Source: UBA11373 sp035291545 (GTDB lineage Bacteria; Actinomycetota; Acidimicrobiia; Spongiisociales; UBA11373). Taken from it: a DNA stretch of 14,735 bases. Made by a program: the position numbers and the translations under genes. Below, piece by piece: positions 1 to 5,956 of the stretch. The stretch's first letter is position 1. Each line of letters opens with the position of its first letter. Where the stretch lies: NCBI GenBank assembly GCA_035291545.1, contig DATDRW010000091.1:1-14735 (forward strand), given 5' to 3'. Below the pieces are notes generated by a model that was not told the origin of the DNA, ran no database searches, and saw nothing but the letters and a program-made list of their open reading frames with translations.

Positions 1-233
1 ACGGCCAAGGCGTACCACGCCAGAGCGATGAGCAGACCTTTGATCCATCGACCCCTGATGGCGGCGAGCACTAGTAACGCGCAGAACAACAGGCCAAACC
101 CGACCCAGGTGCCGTTGGGATTCGGTCCGGCCGTCAAGACCGCGATCAAGGCGACTGCGGCGACGGCGCCTACCCATTTCCCGACCCAACGCCCTGGCCC
201 ACCAGACTCATCACCAGAAGTAGAAGTGCTCAC
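1..233 (-). CDS. Partial small membrane protein (N-terminal part)
   Basis: The minus strand is open from a GTG at 231-233 to the left edge, giving 77 codons of a protein whose C-terminus lies outside the window. After a polar, Ser/Thr/Gly-rich N-terminus of about 18 residues it has at least two strongly hydrophobic stretches (about residues 22-36 and 43-60), separated by a Pro/Asn-rich turn and followed by Arg/Lys, with a third hydrophobic stretch starting at the edge. That pattern fits a multi-pass inner-membrane protein. The GTG is the only candidate start before an upstream in-frame TGA; a weak GGGG lies about 6 bases before it. I recognise no family. It uses some rare codons for this DNA (TTA, CTA), unlike the nuo genes. 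The overlapping + strand frame has no protein-like composition. Confidence 0.5.
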   Translation of the reverse strand, partial: MSTSTSGDESGGPGRWVGKWVGAVAAVALIAVLTAGPNPNGTWVGFGLLFCALLVLAAIRGRWIKGLLIALAWYALA

Positions 234-284
234 GCCTGGCCCCGCTGTGGTAGCTGAGAAGGACTTAATGCACGCCGCTTTTCG

Positions 285-527
285 TCATTTGCGTGGGGCG
301 AGACAGTACTCCGTGGCGATGAGCTCGTCACCACCACGGAACCGGGCTGGGAAGACGCAATCGCGGACAGAGGCAGGAATCCCCTGCGGGACTCGTCGGG
401 TGACATTTACGCACGCTGGCGGAGGGGACCGTTCGTACACTCGTCGGTGCATGTCCGAGCCTCTCACCGCATCGAGGAGCCCGACACCTCCACGGACGAT
501 GAAGGCGGCTTGTCCTCGGCGGCTCAT
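285..527 (-). CDS. Doubtful hypothetical ORF, ATGA-overlapped with the gene before it
   Basis: 80 codons from an ATG whose bases overlap the stop of the 524-742 gene in an ATGA arrangement, the usual sign of a coupled downstream gene. However, the composition is Arg-rich and unconvincing, and about residues 34-44 are encoded by a copy of the dispersed repeat at 396-423 (reading PPPACVNVTR). It may be the remnant of a short second gene of a pair into which the repeat was inserted, or no gene at all. No domain is recognised. Confidence 0.25.
   Translation of the reverse strand: MSRRGQAAFIVRGGVGLLDAVRGSDMHRRVYERSPPPACVNVTRRVPQGIPASVRDCVFPARFRGGDELIATEYCLAPRK
396..423. repeat. Dispersed repeat copy 1
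   Basis: 28 bases here are identical to 1588-1615 and in the same orientation; the core reads GGTGACATTTACGCACGC followed by TGGCGGA. A third, diverged copy is at 857-887. The 18 bases at 410-427 (GCACGCTGGCGGAGGGGA) are also identical to part of that copy. No transposase is visible near any copy. Confidence 0.85.
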
Positions 528-742
528 GGGCGAGCTTTCGGGTCGATCTTGAGGCGCTCCAGTTCCGCGCGGGTCACCCGGTAGCGACGAAGATCAGTCC
601 CGGAGCCGCGACCCGTGTCGACCCAGAGCGCTTCGAGATCAAGGTCATCCTCTGCCAGGTCGTGCGATCGGAGCCATTCTCGAAACAGTGGTTCCGCTTC
701 GAGAAGCGGCACCCAGTCGACAACAACGACCCAGTCGCTCAT
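524..742 (-). CDS. Small acidic hypothetical protein, 72 aa
   Basis: ATG at 740-742 with an AGGGA-type ribosome binding site 5-6 bases before it on the minus strand. The protein begins MSDWVVVVDWVPLL and continues with acidic, amphipathic helical sequence (EAEPLFREWLRSHDL), then ends in a basic stretch. Balanced composition and the binding site favour a real cytoplasmic protein over a shadow frame. I do not recognise a family. Its stop overlaps the start of the doubtful ORF at 285-527, so the two could have been a co-translated pair such as toxin-antitoxin, but nothing in either sequence proves that. Confidence 0.55.
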   Translation of the reverse strand: MSDWVVVVDWVPLLEAEPLFREWLRSHDLAEDDLDLEALWVDTGRGSGTDLRRYRVTRAELERLKIDPKARP

Positions 743-856
743 CGCAGTCCCTGACTGGATGCCAAAGAACGCCTTTGCGATGGCCGCGATCGGGCGGCCC
801 CGGTGTTTCCGTCCACATTCCGAAGGCTACATCTGCTGGTTCCGTCTCCGACCTCA

Positions 857-887
857 GGTGTCATTCCCGCACGCTGGCGGAGGGGAG
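857..887. repeat. Dispersed repeat copy 2 (diverged)
   Basis: Reads AGGTGTCATTCCCGCACGC then TGGCGGAGGGGA, matching copies 1 and 3 except for a few changes in the left half (GTGTCATTCCC against GTGACATTTAC). It lies in the 197-base spacer between the divergent genes at 524-742 and 940-1542, in the same orientation as the other two copies. Apart from this repeat I see no promoter or gene in the spacer. Confidence 0.7.
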
Positions 888-939
888 GGTGGTGACGCCC
901 GACAACCCTGTTACGGACTTGTCGCGGTAGCGTTGCCTC

Positions 940-1542
940 GTGATCGGTGAATCGCCGTTGTCGCCTGAACCCTCCGCTACGAGCATCGATTTGTACTGGA
1001 TTCCCCTCGGCGCCGGTGGCGCCGGATTCGTTCGTCTGAACGGGCGCGTGTACGAGGCCATCAAGGCGCGCATCGAGCGAAGGCGACCACTCGACCTCTA
1101 TCACACGGCACTCGAAGTGCGTGTGGCCGGGGACCGGTTCATCGTGGAGAATGCGTGGCCAAGCCCAGACACCGACATCGCATCGCGTGGGGTCGTGGTG
1201 GAGGGCCCCGTCTTCAGTCGCAGGCTGGCCCGTTTCCGGCCGTTTCGCTACGAGGTCCGCTGCTGGCGTGACGGCCTCATCGCGGACGTCGGCGCCGCGG
1301 TGGCAAGTCCGCACGTCCTGAGCAACGACCCCCTTCGGGCGCGGCGCCTCCTCGACCTGGTGGCTTCGGTGCCGGCCCGGATCTGGGGGCGGGACGAGTT
1401 GCGCGCTGGCGAGATGTGGAACTCGAACTCGGTGATCTCGTGGCTGCTCGGTAGTTGCGAATTGCCGATGCACGAGCTCCGGCCTCCGGCGGGTGGCCGG
1501 GCACCGGGATGGGAGGCGGGCATCGTCGCGGCCCGCATGTAG
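940..1542 (+). CDS. Conserved hypothetical protein, 200 aa, possible permuted papain-like fold
   Basis: The frame is clearly protein-like: SIDLYWIPLGAG (16-27), FVRLNGRVYEA (30-40), DLYHTALEV (52-60), RGVVVEGP (83-90), FRPFRYEVRCW (99-109), LRARRLLDLV (132-141), then GRDELRAGEMWNSNSVISWL (150-169) and RPPAGGRAPGW (181-191). I recall proteins of this kind from actinobacteria without an assigned function. A buried His in a beta strand (H55) followed far downstream by an Asn/Ser-rich helix start (N161-S164) recalls the permuted NlpC/P60, LRAT and PPPDE architectures. Here the expected catalytic Cys would be absent, so activity is uncertain and the match is inference only. The start is a GTG without a clear ribosome binding site, so the first 10-15 residues are uncertain. 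No signal peptide or membrane helix is evident. It is bounded by repeat copies 2 and 3. Confidence 0.8.
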   Translation: MIGESPLSPEPSATSIDLYWIPLGAGGAGFVRLNGRVYEAIKARIERRRPLDLYHTALEVRVAGDRFIVENAWPSPDTDIASRGVVVEGPVFSRRLARFRPFRYEVRCWRDGLIADVGAAVASPHVLSNDPLRARRLLDLVASVPARIWGRDELRAGEMWNSNSVISWLLGSCELPMHELRPPAGGRAPGWEAGIVAARM

Positions 1543-1587
1543 GTACTGCGACGAGCCATCCGCACCGCCGGGACGCCTACCCACACC

Positions 1588-1615
1588 TCGGGTGACATTT
1601 ACGCACGCTGGCGGA
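1588..1615. repeat. Dispersed repeat copy 3
   Basis: 28 bases identical to 396-423, same orientation, lying 45 bases past the stop of the 200-aa gene and directly before a long hairpin (1621-1651). Copies 1 and 3 thus form direct repeats bracketing about 1.2 kb that holds the two genes at 524-742 and 940-1542. Confidence 0.85.
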
Positions 1616-1620
1616 CGAGA

Positions 1621-1651
1621 CCGTTTCCTCCCCCTCCGGAGGGAGAAACGG
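1621..1651. repeat. Imperfect palindrome, hairpin
   Basis: CCGTTTC (1621-1627) pairs with GAAACGG (1645-1651); after one bulged C the stem continues TCCCCT against AGGGGA-type bases (1629-1634 with 1639-1644) around a CCGG loop. The inner C-run/G-run resembles the palindrome in the 3' end of nuoE (5780-5802), so both may be copies of one short palindromic element. There is no T-run after it, so I do not call it a terminator. Confidence 0.6.
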
Positions 1652-1688
1652 ACCGCCCTGCTACACCTCCCTCGGAACCATCAACAAG

Positions 1689-1716
1689 CCGGGCCGGTTC
1701 TTGCGAACCGGCCCGG
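1689..1716. terminator. Intrinsic terminator hairpin between convergent genes
   Basis: A perfect 12 bp stem: CCGGGCCGGTTC (1689-1700), loop TTGC, GAACCGGCCCGG (1705-1716). It lies 26 bases past the stop of the minus-strand DUF1761-like gene and is followed on the minus strand by CTTGTTGATGG and on the + strand by TCTTGGTTTCTC. It sits between convergent genes (940-1542 on + and 1742-2155 on minus) and could end transcripts from both sides; the minus gene is closer. The T tracts are interrupted, as is common in high-GC genomes. Confidence 0.75.
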
Positions 1717-1741
1717 TCTTGGTTTCTCACTGAGGAATCGC

Positions 1742-2155
1742 CTAGGCGAGCAGCCCCTGGACGAAGTTGACCACCGCGATGCCGACGAACCAGAACCCCA
1801 CGTTGATGATCCATACGCCAACCTTCTCGTCCATCCACACGACCGCGGCATACGCCGCCGCGCCGATCATGAAGACGCCGAGCAGGATGGCGCTGACGAC
1901 GGCGTGCTCGATGTCATCGAGCACGCCGAAGTAGTTGACGCCGGCGCTGACGACGAAGGAGTACGCAAAGGTCCCCACGAGCTTGTTGGCCTGGGGGATG
2001 CCGCTCATCCTCGGCTTGCCGGTACCGGCCGACCACTGCTTCCCGAACAGCGGCCCGAACCAGAGCGCGCCGAGGACCATGAACACGATGGCGCCGACGA
2101 GGACCGCCAACCAGTCGAGATTCCCCAGACGATCGAAGAAATCGCTGAAGGTCAC
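1742..2155 (-). CDS. DUF1761-like integral membrane protein, 137 aa
   Basis: Four predicted membrane helices, about residues 15-38, 60-80, 86-108 and 112-135. The N-terminal signature LDWLAVLVGAIVFMVLGALW followed by FGPLFGKQW (33-41) is the pattern I know from DUF1761 proteins, small membrane proteins of unknown function. The length is typical for the family. The GTG start at 2153-2155 is supported by GGGAG (2163-2167) 7 bases upstream and by the position of the first helix. It is a single gene divergent from nuoA with its own terminator at 1689-1716, so it is probably not part of the complex I unit. Confidence 0.8.
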   Translation of the reverse strand: MTFSDFFDRLGNLDWLAVLVGAIVFMVLGALWFGPLFGKQWSAGTGKPRMSGIPQANKLVGTFAYSFVVSAGVNYFGVLDDIEHAVVSAILLGVFMIGAAAYAAVVWMDEKVGVWIINVGFWFVGIAVVNFVQGLLA

Positions 2156-2240
2156 GTTCCCACTCCCTTTCTCGAGTGGCCGCTGAGGCTAACGAATCGA
2201 AGAACCCGGCGCGGTGCCTGCGGCCTCGTTGCACTCGGCC

Positions 2241-2331
2241 GCAATTGGCAATTGGCCAAGCACGCGCCGGGTTCGGGCACCGGGAAGCGGGCAGCGGGAG
2301 GCGATCGACGATGGACTATGGACTGTGGACC
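2241..2331. repeat. Heptanucleotide repeats in the divergent spacer before nuoA
   Basis: Several unlike 7-base units follow each other: GCAATTG twice (from 2241), then in register GGCACCG, GGAAGCG, GGCAGCG, GGAGGCG (2276-2303), ATCGACG, and ATGGACT twice plus GTGGACC (2311-2331). The rest of the 2156-2394 spacer is GC-rich with no promoter pair I would defend, although the nuo promoter should lie here. These repeats belong to the same period-7 class as those inside the operon. Confidence 0.75.
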
Positions 2332-2394
2332 TTTCTCGGCTTTCCCGCCCCCCGCGCGCCCTAATCTCCTCCTCGTCCGCGATCCGCCGGAGAC

Positions 2395-2808
2395 ATGTCG
2401 CTTACTGACTACCTCCCCATCGCCATCATGTTCGGGATCGCCGTCGGATTCTCGGCGGTGTCGCTGGTCCTTTCGCGGCTGCTCACACCGAACAACCCGA
2501 CCCCGGAGAAGCTCGAACCGTACGAGTGCGGCATCGTCCCGCTCCAGGATCCGGTGCAACGCTTCCCGGTGAAGTTCTATCTCGTGGCGATGCTGTTCGT
2601 GATCTTCGACATCGAGATCGTTTTCCTCTTCGCGTGGGCGGTGCGGTTCCACGATCTCGGTTGGTACGGGATTGGCGCCGTCAGCGTGTTCACGCTGCTG
2701 CTCGCTGAGACGCTGGTGTACGTCTGGAAGCGGGGAGCCCTCGACTGGAATCTCGCCCGTCGCCGCCGCCGGTTGGTGGTCGAACGGGAACTCGAGGAGG
2801 CCGCCTAG
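2395..2808 (+). CDS. nuoA: NADH-quinone oxidoreductase subunit A
   Basis: 137 residues, normal for NuoA, a three-helix membrane-arm subunit at the junction with the hydrophilic arm of complex I. Helices are about residues 7-28, 60-82 and 90-112. The family loop YECGIVPL (43-50, with C45) precedes the conserved QRFPVKFYLVAMLFVIFDIE (55-74), with D72 and E74 in helix 2. The C-terminal tail is strongly basic then acidic. The ATG has a GGAG only 2-3 bases before it, which is close, but no better in-frame start exists and the N-terminus matches the family. First gene of the operon; its TAG overlaps the nuoB GTG by one base. Confidence 0.96.
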   Translation: MSLTDYLPIAIMFGIAVGFSAVSLVLSRLLTPNNPTPEKLEPYECGIVPLQDPVQRFPVKFYLVAMLFVIFDIEIVFLFAWAVRFHDLGWYGIGAVSVFTLLLAETLVYVWKRGALDWNLARRRRRLVVERELEEAA

Positions 2809-3281
2809 TGGCGCAGCCGGCGGGACCGCCCAACTTCCTCACCGCGTCCCTGAACAGGGCGGTGGCGTGGGCGCGCACCCGATCGATGTGGCCGGCGTCG
2901 TTCGGCCTCGCCTGCTGTGCCATCGAGATGATGGCGACGGGCGCCGCGCACAACGACCTCTCCCGGTTCGGGATGGAGGTGTTCCGGGCGTCGCCCCGCC
3001 AGGCCGATCTGATGATTGTCGCCGGCCGGGTGTCGCAGAAGATGGCCCCGGTGCTGCGCCAGGTCTACGACCAGATGGCCGAGCCGAAATGGGTCATCTC
3101 CATGGGCGCCTGCGCCTCCACCGGAGGCATGTTCAACAACTACGCCCTGGTCCAGGGCGTCGACCAGGTGGTGCCGGTCGACGTCTACGTTCCCGGGTGC
3201 CCGCCGGGACCGCAGTCGCTGATGCACGGCATCCTCACGCTCCAGGAGCAGATCAAGGCGGCGGCGAGGTCGGGGCGATGA
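2808..3281 (+). CDS. nuoB: NADH-quinone oxidoreductase subunit B (cluster N2)
   Basis: 157 residues. NuoB carries the terminal [4Fe-4S] cluster N2, which passes electrons to the quinone at the NuoB/NuoD interface. The ligands are present: tandem Cys C36-C37 in GLACCAIEM, C102 in SMGACASTGG and C131 in YVPGCPPGP. FGMEVFRASPRQADL (54-68) is the usual N2 environment. The start is GTG, with AGGAGG at 2795-2800 spaced 7 bases; it overlaps the nuoA stop (TAGTG), implying coupled translation. The 3' end overlaps nuoC by ATGA. Confidence 0.97.
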   Translation: MAQPAGPPNFLTASLNRAVAWARTRSMWPASFGLACCAIEMMATGAAHNDLSRFGMEVFRASPRQADLMIVAGRVSQKMAPVLRQVYDQMAEPKWVISMGACASTGGMFNNYALVQGVDQVVPVDVYVPGCPPGPQSLMHGILTLQEQIKAAARSGR

Positions 3282-3745
3282 CGCGAGTCGAGACGGTGGC
3301 CGCGTCGATGGAGGGTGCCGTCGTCGCGGACTCGCTCGGCCAGACCGTGGTTCGGGTGCCGCGGGAGTCGCTGGTCGCAGCGGTGACCGCGGCGCGCGAC
3401 GCCGGGTTCACCATGTTCATCGACCTGTGCGCCGTCGATTACCTCACCCGGGATCCGCGCTTCGAGGTGGTGGTCGGCCTACTGTCGCTCGACCCCCCGG
3501 AGCGTATTCGGTTGCTGGTCGGCGTCCCCGGTGACGACGCCAGCGTGCCGAGCATCACCGGGGTGTTCGCCGGGGCCGACTTCTACGAGCGCGAGGCCTT
3601 CGATCTCTTCGGGATCGATTTCGCCGGCCACCCCGATCTGACCCGGATCCTGCTCCCCGACGACTGGCAGGGACATCCGTTGCGCAAGGACACCCCGGTG
3701 GGATCGGTGCCGGTGCAGTTCAAGGAAGCGAACCGGGCGACATGA
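3278..3745 (+). CDS. nuoC: NADH-quinone oxidoreductase subunit C
   Basis: 155 residues, a compact single-domain NuoC (30-kDa subunit) of the peripheral arm. Family blocks are FIDLCAVDYLTRDPRFEVVV (47-66), VPSITGVFAGADFYEREAFD (90-109) with LFGIDFAGHPDLTRILLPDDW (110-130), and the HPLRKD element (133-138). The ATG overlaps the nuoB stop (ATGA) and its stop overlaps the nuoD ATG (ATGA). It is separate from nuoD, unlike the fused nuoCD of enterobacteria. A longer upstream extension of this frame runs inside nuoA/nuoB and is not coding. Confidence 0.96.
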   Translation: MTRVETVAASMEGAVVADSLGQTVVRVPRESLVAAVTAARDAGFTMFIDLCAVDYLTRDPRFEVVVGLLSLDPPERIRLLVGVPGDDASVPSITGVFAGADFYEREAFDLFGIDFAGHPDLTRILLPDDWQGHPLRKDTPVGSVPVQFKEANRAT

Positions 3746-5175
3746 GCAATCCTCCCGACGTCGTCACCGGCGACCTCGAAGCGCTACCGAGCACCCAGCA
3801 CGCCCCTGCCGAAACCTCCGTGCCGCCGGCCTCGTCACGTCGCACCGTTCACGATCTCTGGATGAGCGGGACCGAGGCGCCGTCCGATATGGGGCGGTTC
3901 ACCGACGAGGGCGCCCAGGAGATGCTCGCCGACGACTCCGGCACCGTCCTCGCCGGGCAGATGGGCACGCTGGTCGTCGACGACTACGAGCGGCGTGTGG
4001 AGCCGTCGGGGGACGAGATCCAGATCATCAACATGGGGCCGCAGCACCCCGCCACCCACGGGGTGCTCCGTCTCCAGATCGAGCTCGACGGCGAGACGAT
4101 CCGGCGGGTGAAGCCGATCATCGGATACCTCCACACCGGGATGGAGAAGACGGCCGAGGCCCTCTCCTTCATGCAGGGCCCGACCAACGTCACCCGGATG
4201 GACTACCTGTCCCCGCTCCACAACGAGCTGTGTTTCTCGCTGGCCACCGAGCGGCTGCTGGGGATCGAGGTGCCGGAACGCGCCGACGCGATCCGGGTGA
4301 TGATGACCGAACTCAACCGGGTCGCCAGCCACCTGCTGTGGAGCGCCACCACCGGTCTCGACATCGGGGCGCTCTCGATGATGATCTATGGGTGGCGGGA
4401 GCGGGAACTCGTGCTCGCCTTCTTCGAGAAGACGACAGGGCTGCGGATGAACCACAACTACATCCGCCCCGGCGGCGTGGCCGCCGACCTCCCCGACGGG
4501 TGGGAGGAGGACGTCGACGGGATCATCTCCGGGGTGCTCACCGGGCTCGCCGACTACGAGTCGCTGCTGCTCGACAACCCGGTCTTCCTGGAACGGACCA
4601 AGGGCGTCGGCGTGCTCGCCCCCGAGGAGATTCACGCCTACGGCATCACCGGGCCCCTCGCCCGCGCCTCCGGGATCGGATACGACGTGCGCACGGCGTT
4701 CCCCTACTCGGGGATCGAGCAGTACGACTTCGAGGTGCCGGTGTTCTCCGGCGGGGACGTCTACGACCGGTTCCTGGTGCGCTTCGAGGAGATCCGCCAG
4801 TCGCTGCGCATCGTGAAGCAGGCGCGCGACACGATGCCCCGCGGCGACTACCGCACCGAAGACCGCAAGGTGACCCCGCCGCCGCGCGCCCGCATCGATC
4901 AGTCGATGGAGGCGTTGATCCATCACTTCAAGATCTTCACCGAGGGGTTCAAGGTGCCCGCCGGCGAGACCTATCAGGCGGTCGAGTCGGCCCGGGGCGA
5001 GTTGGGGATGTACCTGGTGTCCAACGGGGACGCCAAGCCGTGGCGGCTCCACGTGCGCGGGCCGTCCTTCGCCCACGTTCAGGCGCTCCCTGCAATGCTC
5101 ACCGATTCCCTCATTGCCGACATGATCGCGGCCCTCGCCTCCGCCGACCCGGTGATGGGGGACGTGGACCGATGA
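3742..5175 (+). CDS. nuoD: NADH-quinone oxidoreductase subunit D
   Basis: 477 residues. NuoD is the 49-kDa-type subunit, which with NuoB forms the (mena)quinone head-group site. The hallmark NMGPQHPATHGVLRL starts at residue 97, with H106 at the quinone-site His position; GYLHTGMEKTAE (128-139) follows, and Y155 in TRMDYLSP matches the quinone-site Tyr. MNHNYIRPGGVA and the terminal DPVMGDVDR ending are also family features. Unusual: about 95 residues precede the hallmark, longer than I expect, with a polar Ser/Pro/Glu-rich start (1-35) and an acidic segment (52-90). The ATG is fixed by the ATGA overlap with nuoC, though a later start such as M41 or M50 cannot be excluded. The stop overlaps a spacer ORF at 5172. 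Confidence 0.96.
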   Translation: MSNPPDVVTGDLEALPSTQHAPAETSVPPASSRRTVHDLWMSGTEAPSDMGRFTDEGAQEMLADDSGTVLAGQMGTLVVDDYERRVEPSGDEIQIINMGPQHPATHGVLRLQIELDGETIRRVKPIIGYLHTGMEKTAEALSFMQGPTNVTRMDYLSPLHNELCFSLATERLLGIEVPERADAIRVMMTELNRVASHLLWSATTGLDIGALSMMIYGWRERELVLAFFEKTTGLRMNHNYIRPGGVAADLPDGWEEDVDGIISGVLTGLADYESLLLDNPVFLERTKGVGVLAPEEIHAYGITGPLARASGIGYDVRTAFPYSGIEQYDFEVPVFSGGDVYDRFLVRFEEIRQSLRIVKQARDTMPRGDYRTEDRKVTPPPRARIDQSMEALIHHFKIFTEGFKVPAGETYQAVESARGELGMYLVSNGDAKPWRLHVRGPSFAHVQALPAMLTDSLIADMIAALASADPVMGDVDR

Positions 5176-5180
5176 GATCG

Positions 5181-5290
5181 TTGCCCGTTGCCCGTTTCCC
5201 GTTTCCCGTTGCCCGACAAGAGATCGCGGTACGGGGATGCAAGCTGCAGGCTGCACGCCCTGCCATCTGCTATCTGCCATCTGCCTCCCG
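5181..5290. repeat. Heptanucleotide repeat arrays, nuoD-nuoE spacer
   Basis: Three unlike 7-base families. TTGCCCG, TTGCCCG, TTTCCCG, TTTCCCG, TTGCCCG at 5181-5215; GCAAGCT, GCAGGCT, GCACGCC at 5239-5259; CCATCTG, CTATCTG, CCATCTG, CCTCCCG at 5263-5290. Copies differ by one or two bases. Read in the + direction none of the main units creates a stop codon in any frame. Confidence 0.85.
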
Positions 5291-5299
5291 CAGGGAGGC
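5283..5299 (+). promoter_or_regulatory. Hairpin containing the nuoE ribosome binding site
   Basis: GCCTCCC (5283-5289), loop GCA, GGGAGGC (5293-5299). The right arm GGGAGG is the only good Shine-Dalgarno for nuoE, 7 bases before its ATG at 5306. In the mRNA the stem would hide it. Ribosomes translating the bridging ORF to its stop at 5309 would open it, which would couple nuoE to nuoD. The pairing is seen in sequence; the regulatory effect is inference. Confidence 0.55.
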
Positions 5300-5305
5300 G
5301 TACCC

Positions 5306-5956
5306 ATGACTTGGCCTCCCGACACCATGCAGCGTGCCGAGGCCGTCCTCGCCCATTACCCGGAGCGGCGGTCGGCGGTGATGCCCCTGCTCTACATCGC
5401 GATGCGCGAGGACGGCCGGCTCACCGAAGAGGGGATGCGCCGCGTCGCCGATCTCACCGGGATGACATCGGTGCAGGTGGAGTCGGTGGCGTCCTTCCAC
5501 ACGATGTACAAGCGCCGGGTCGGCGCCCACGTCGTGTCGGTGTGCACCTCGATCTCCTGCCACCTCCTCGGGGGCAGGGAGGTACTCGCCGCGGTCAGCG
5601 ATGAGACCGGCGTGCCCGCCGGCGAGACCGCACGCGACGGCTCGATCACCATCGAGTCGGTGGAGTGCATCGGCGCCTGCGGGGGCGCCCCCGCGGTGCA
5701 GGTCGACTACGAGTTGGTCGAGGGGGTCACCCCCGAGAAGGGGCGGGAGTTGTGCCGGTGGCTGCAAACCCTCCCCCCATCCCCCTCCCTGAGGGAGGGG
5801 GAGGAGTCCTCCCGTCCTGTCGTGATCCGCAGCGACGACCTGCAGCAGCGGTTCGGCGGCAGGCGCTCGTTCGACGCCGGACCGCCCGACCCGATTGGAG
5901 CGGTCGGTCCCTTTCCCGCCTTCGGTCCGCTCGGCACCGCCGGGGGTGGGTCGTGA
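5306..5956 (+). CDS. nuoE: NADH-quinone oxidoreductase subunit E ([2Fe-2S] N1a)
   Basis: 216 residues. NuoE (24-kDa subunit) binds [2Fe-2S] cluster N1a beside the flavin in NuoF. A helical N-terminal part (VLAHYPERRSAVMPLL, VESVASFHTMYKRR) precedes a thioredoxin-like domain with ligands C80 and C85 (VCTSISC) and C121 and C125 (ECIGACGGAP). The ATG at 5306 has GGGAGG at 5293-5298; an earlier in-frame ATG at 5237 only adds translated repeat and lacks a binding site. The C-terminal 60 residues (from LQTLPPSPSLREGEE) are low-complexity, Pro/Gly-rich and include a palindromic element. Actinobacterial NuoE commonly has a variable C-terminal extension. The stop overlaps the nuoF start as GTGA. Confidence 0.95.
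   Translation: MTWPPDTMQRAEAVLAHYPERRSAVMPLLYIAMREDGRLTEEGMRRVADLTGMTSVQVESVASFHTMYKRRVGAHVVSVCTSISCHLLGGREVLAAVSDETGVPAGETARDGSITIESVECIGACGGAPAVQVDYELVEGVTPEKGRELCRWLQTLPPSPSLREGEESSRPVVIRSDDLQQRFGGRRSFDAGPPDPIGAVGPFPAFGPLGTAGGGS
5780..5802. repeat. Palindrome inside the nuoE 3' end
   Basis: TCCCCCTCC (5780-5788) pairs with GGAGGGGGA (5794-5802) around CTGAG, a 9 bp G/C stem. It is translated in frame as part of PPSPSLREGEE in the NuoE tail. It resembles the C-run/G-run core of the hairpin at 1621-1651, so it may be a mobile or dispersed palindromic element tolerated in a non-essential tail. Confidence 0.6.

Larger units (their letters stand above)
5172..5309 (+). other. Bridging ORF of 45 codons in the nuoD-nuoE spacer
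   Basis: The ATG overlaps the nuoD stop as ATGA and the TGA (5307-5309) overlaps the nuoE start, again as ATGA; the 45 codons between have no stop. The peptide (starting MRSLPVARFPFPVARQ) is mostly translated heptanucleotide repeat, so a conserved peptide function is unlikely. A role in passing ribosomes from nuoD to nuoE is the simplest reading. Matching spacer ORFs occur before nuoH and nuoM. Confidence 0.5.

Noticed and set aside
739..1584. 281-codon minus-strand frame opposite the 200-aa gene
   Set aside because: Arg/His/Pro-rich shadow; the + strand protein has coherent strand/helix patterns and fits a remembered family.
396..1615. Integron attC sites or insertion sequence ends
   Set aside because: No GTTRRRY/RYYYAAC core, no inverted pair, no target duplication and no integrase or transposase seen.
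2156..2394. nuo operon promoter
   Set aside because: A TTGCAC at 2229 lacks a matching -10 at proper spacing, and TAATCT at 2372 lacks a -35; not enough to call.
5237..5305. Earlier in-frame ATG for nuoE
   Set aside because: It would add 23 residues translated from heptamer repeat and has no binding site; ATG 5306 has an ideal GGGAGG.
3835..5328. 497-codon minus-strand frame opposite nuoD
   Set aside because: Antisense shadow; no domain, composition typical of reverse reading of GC-rich coding sequence.
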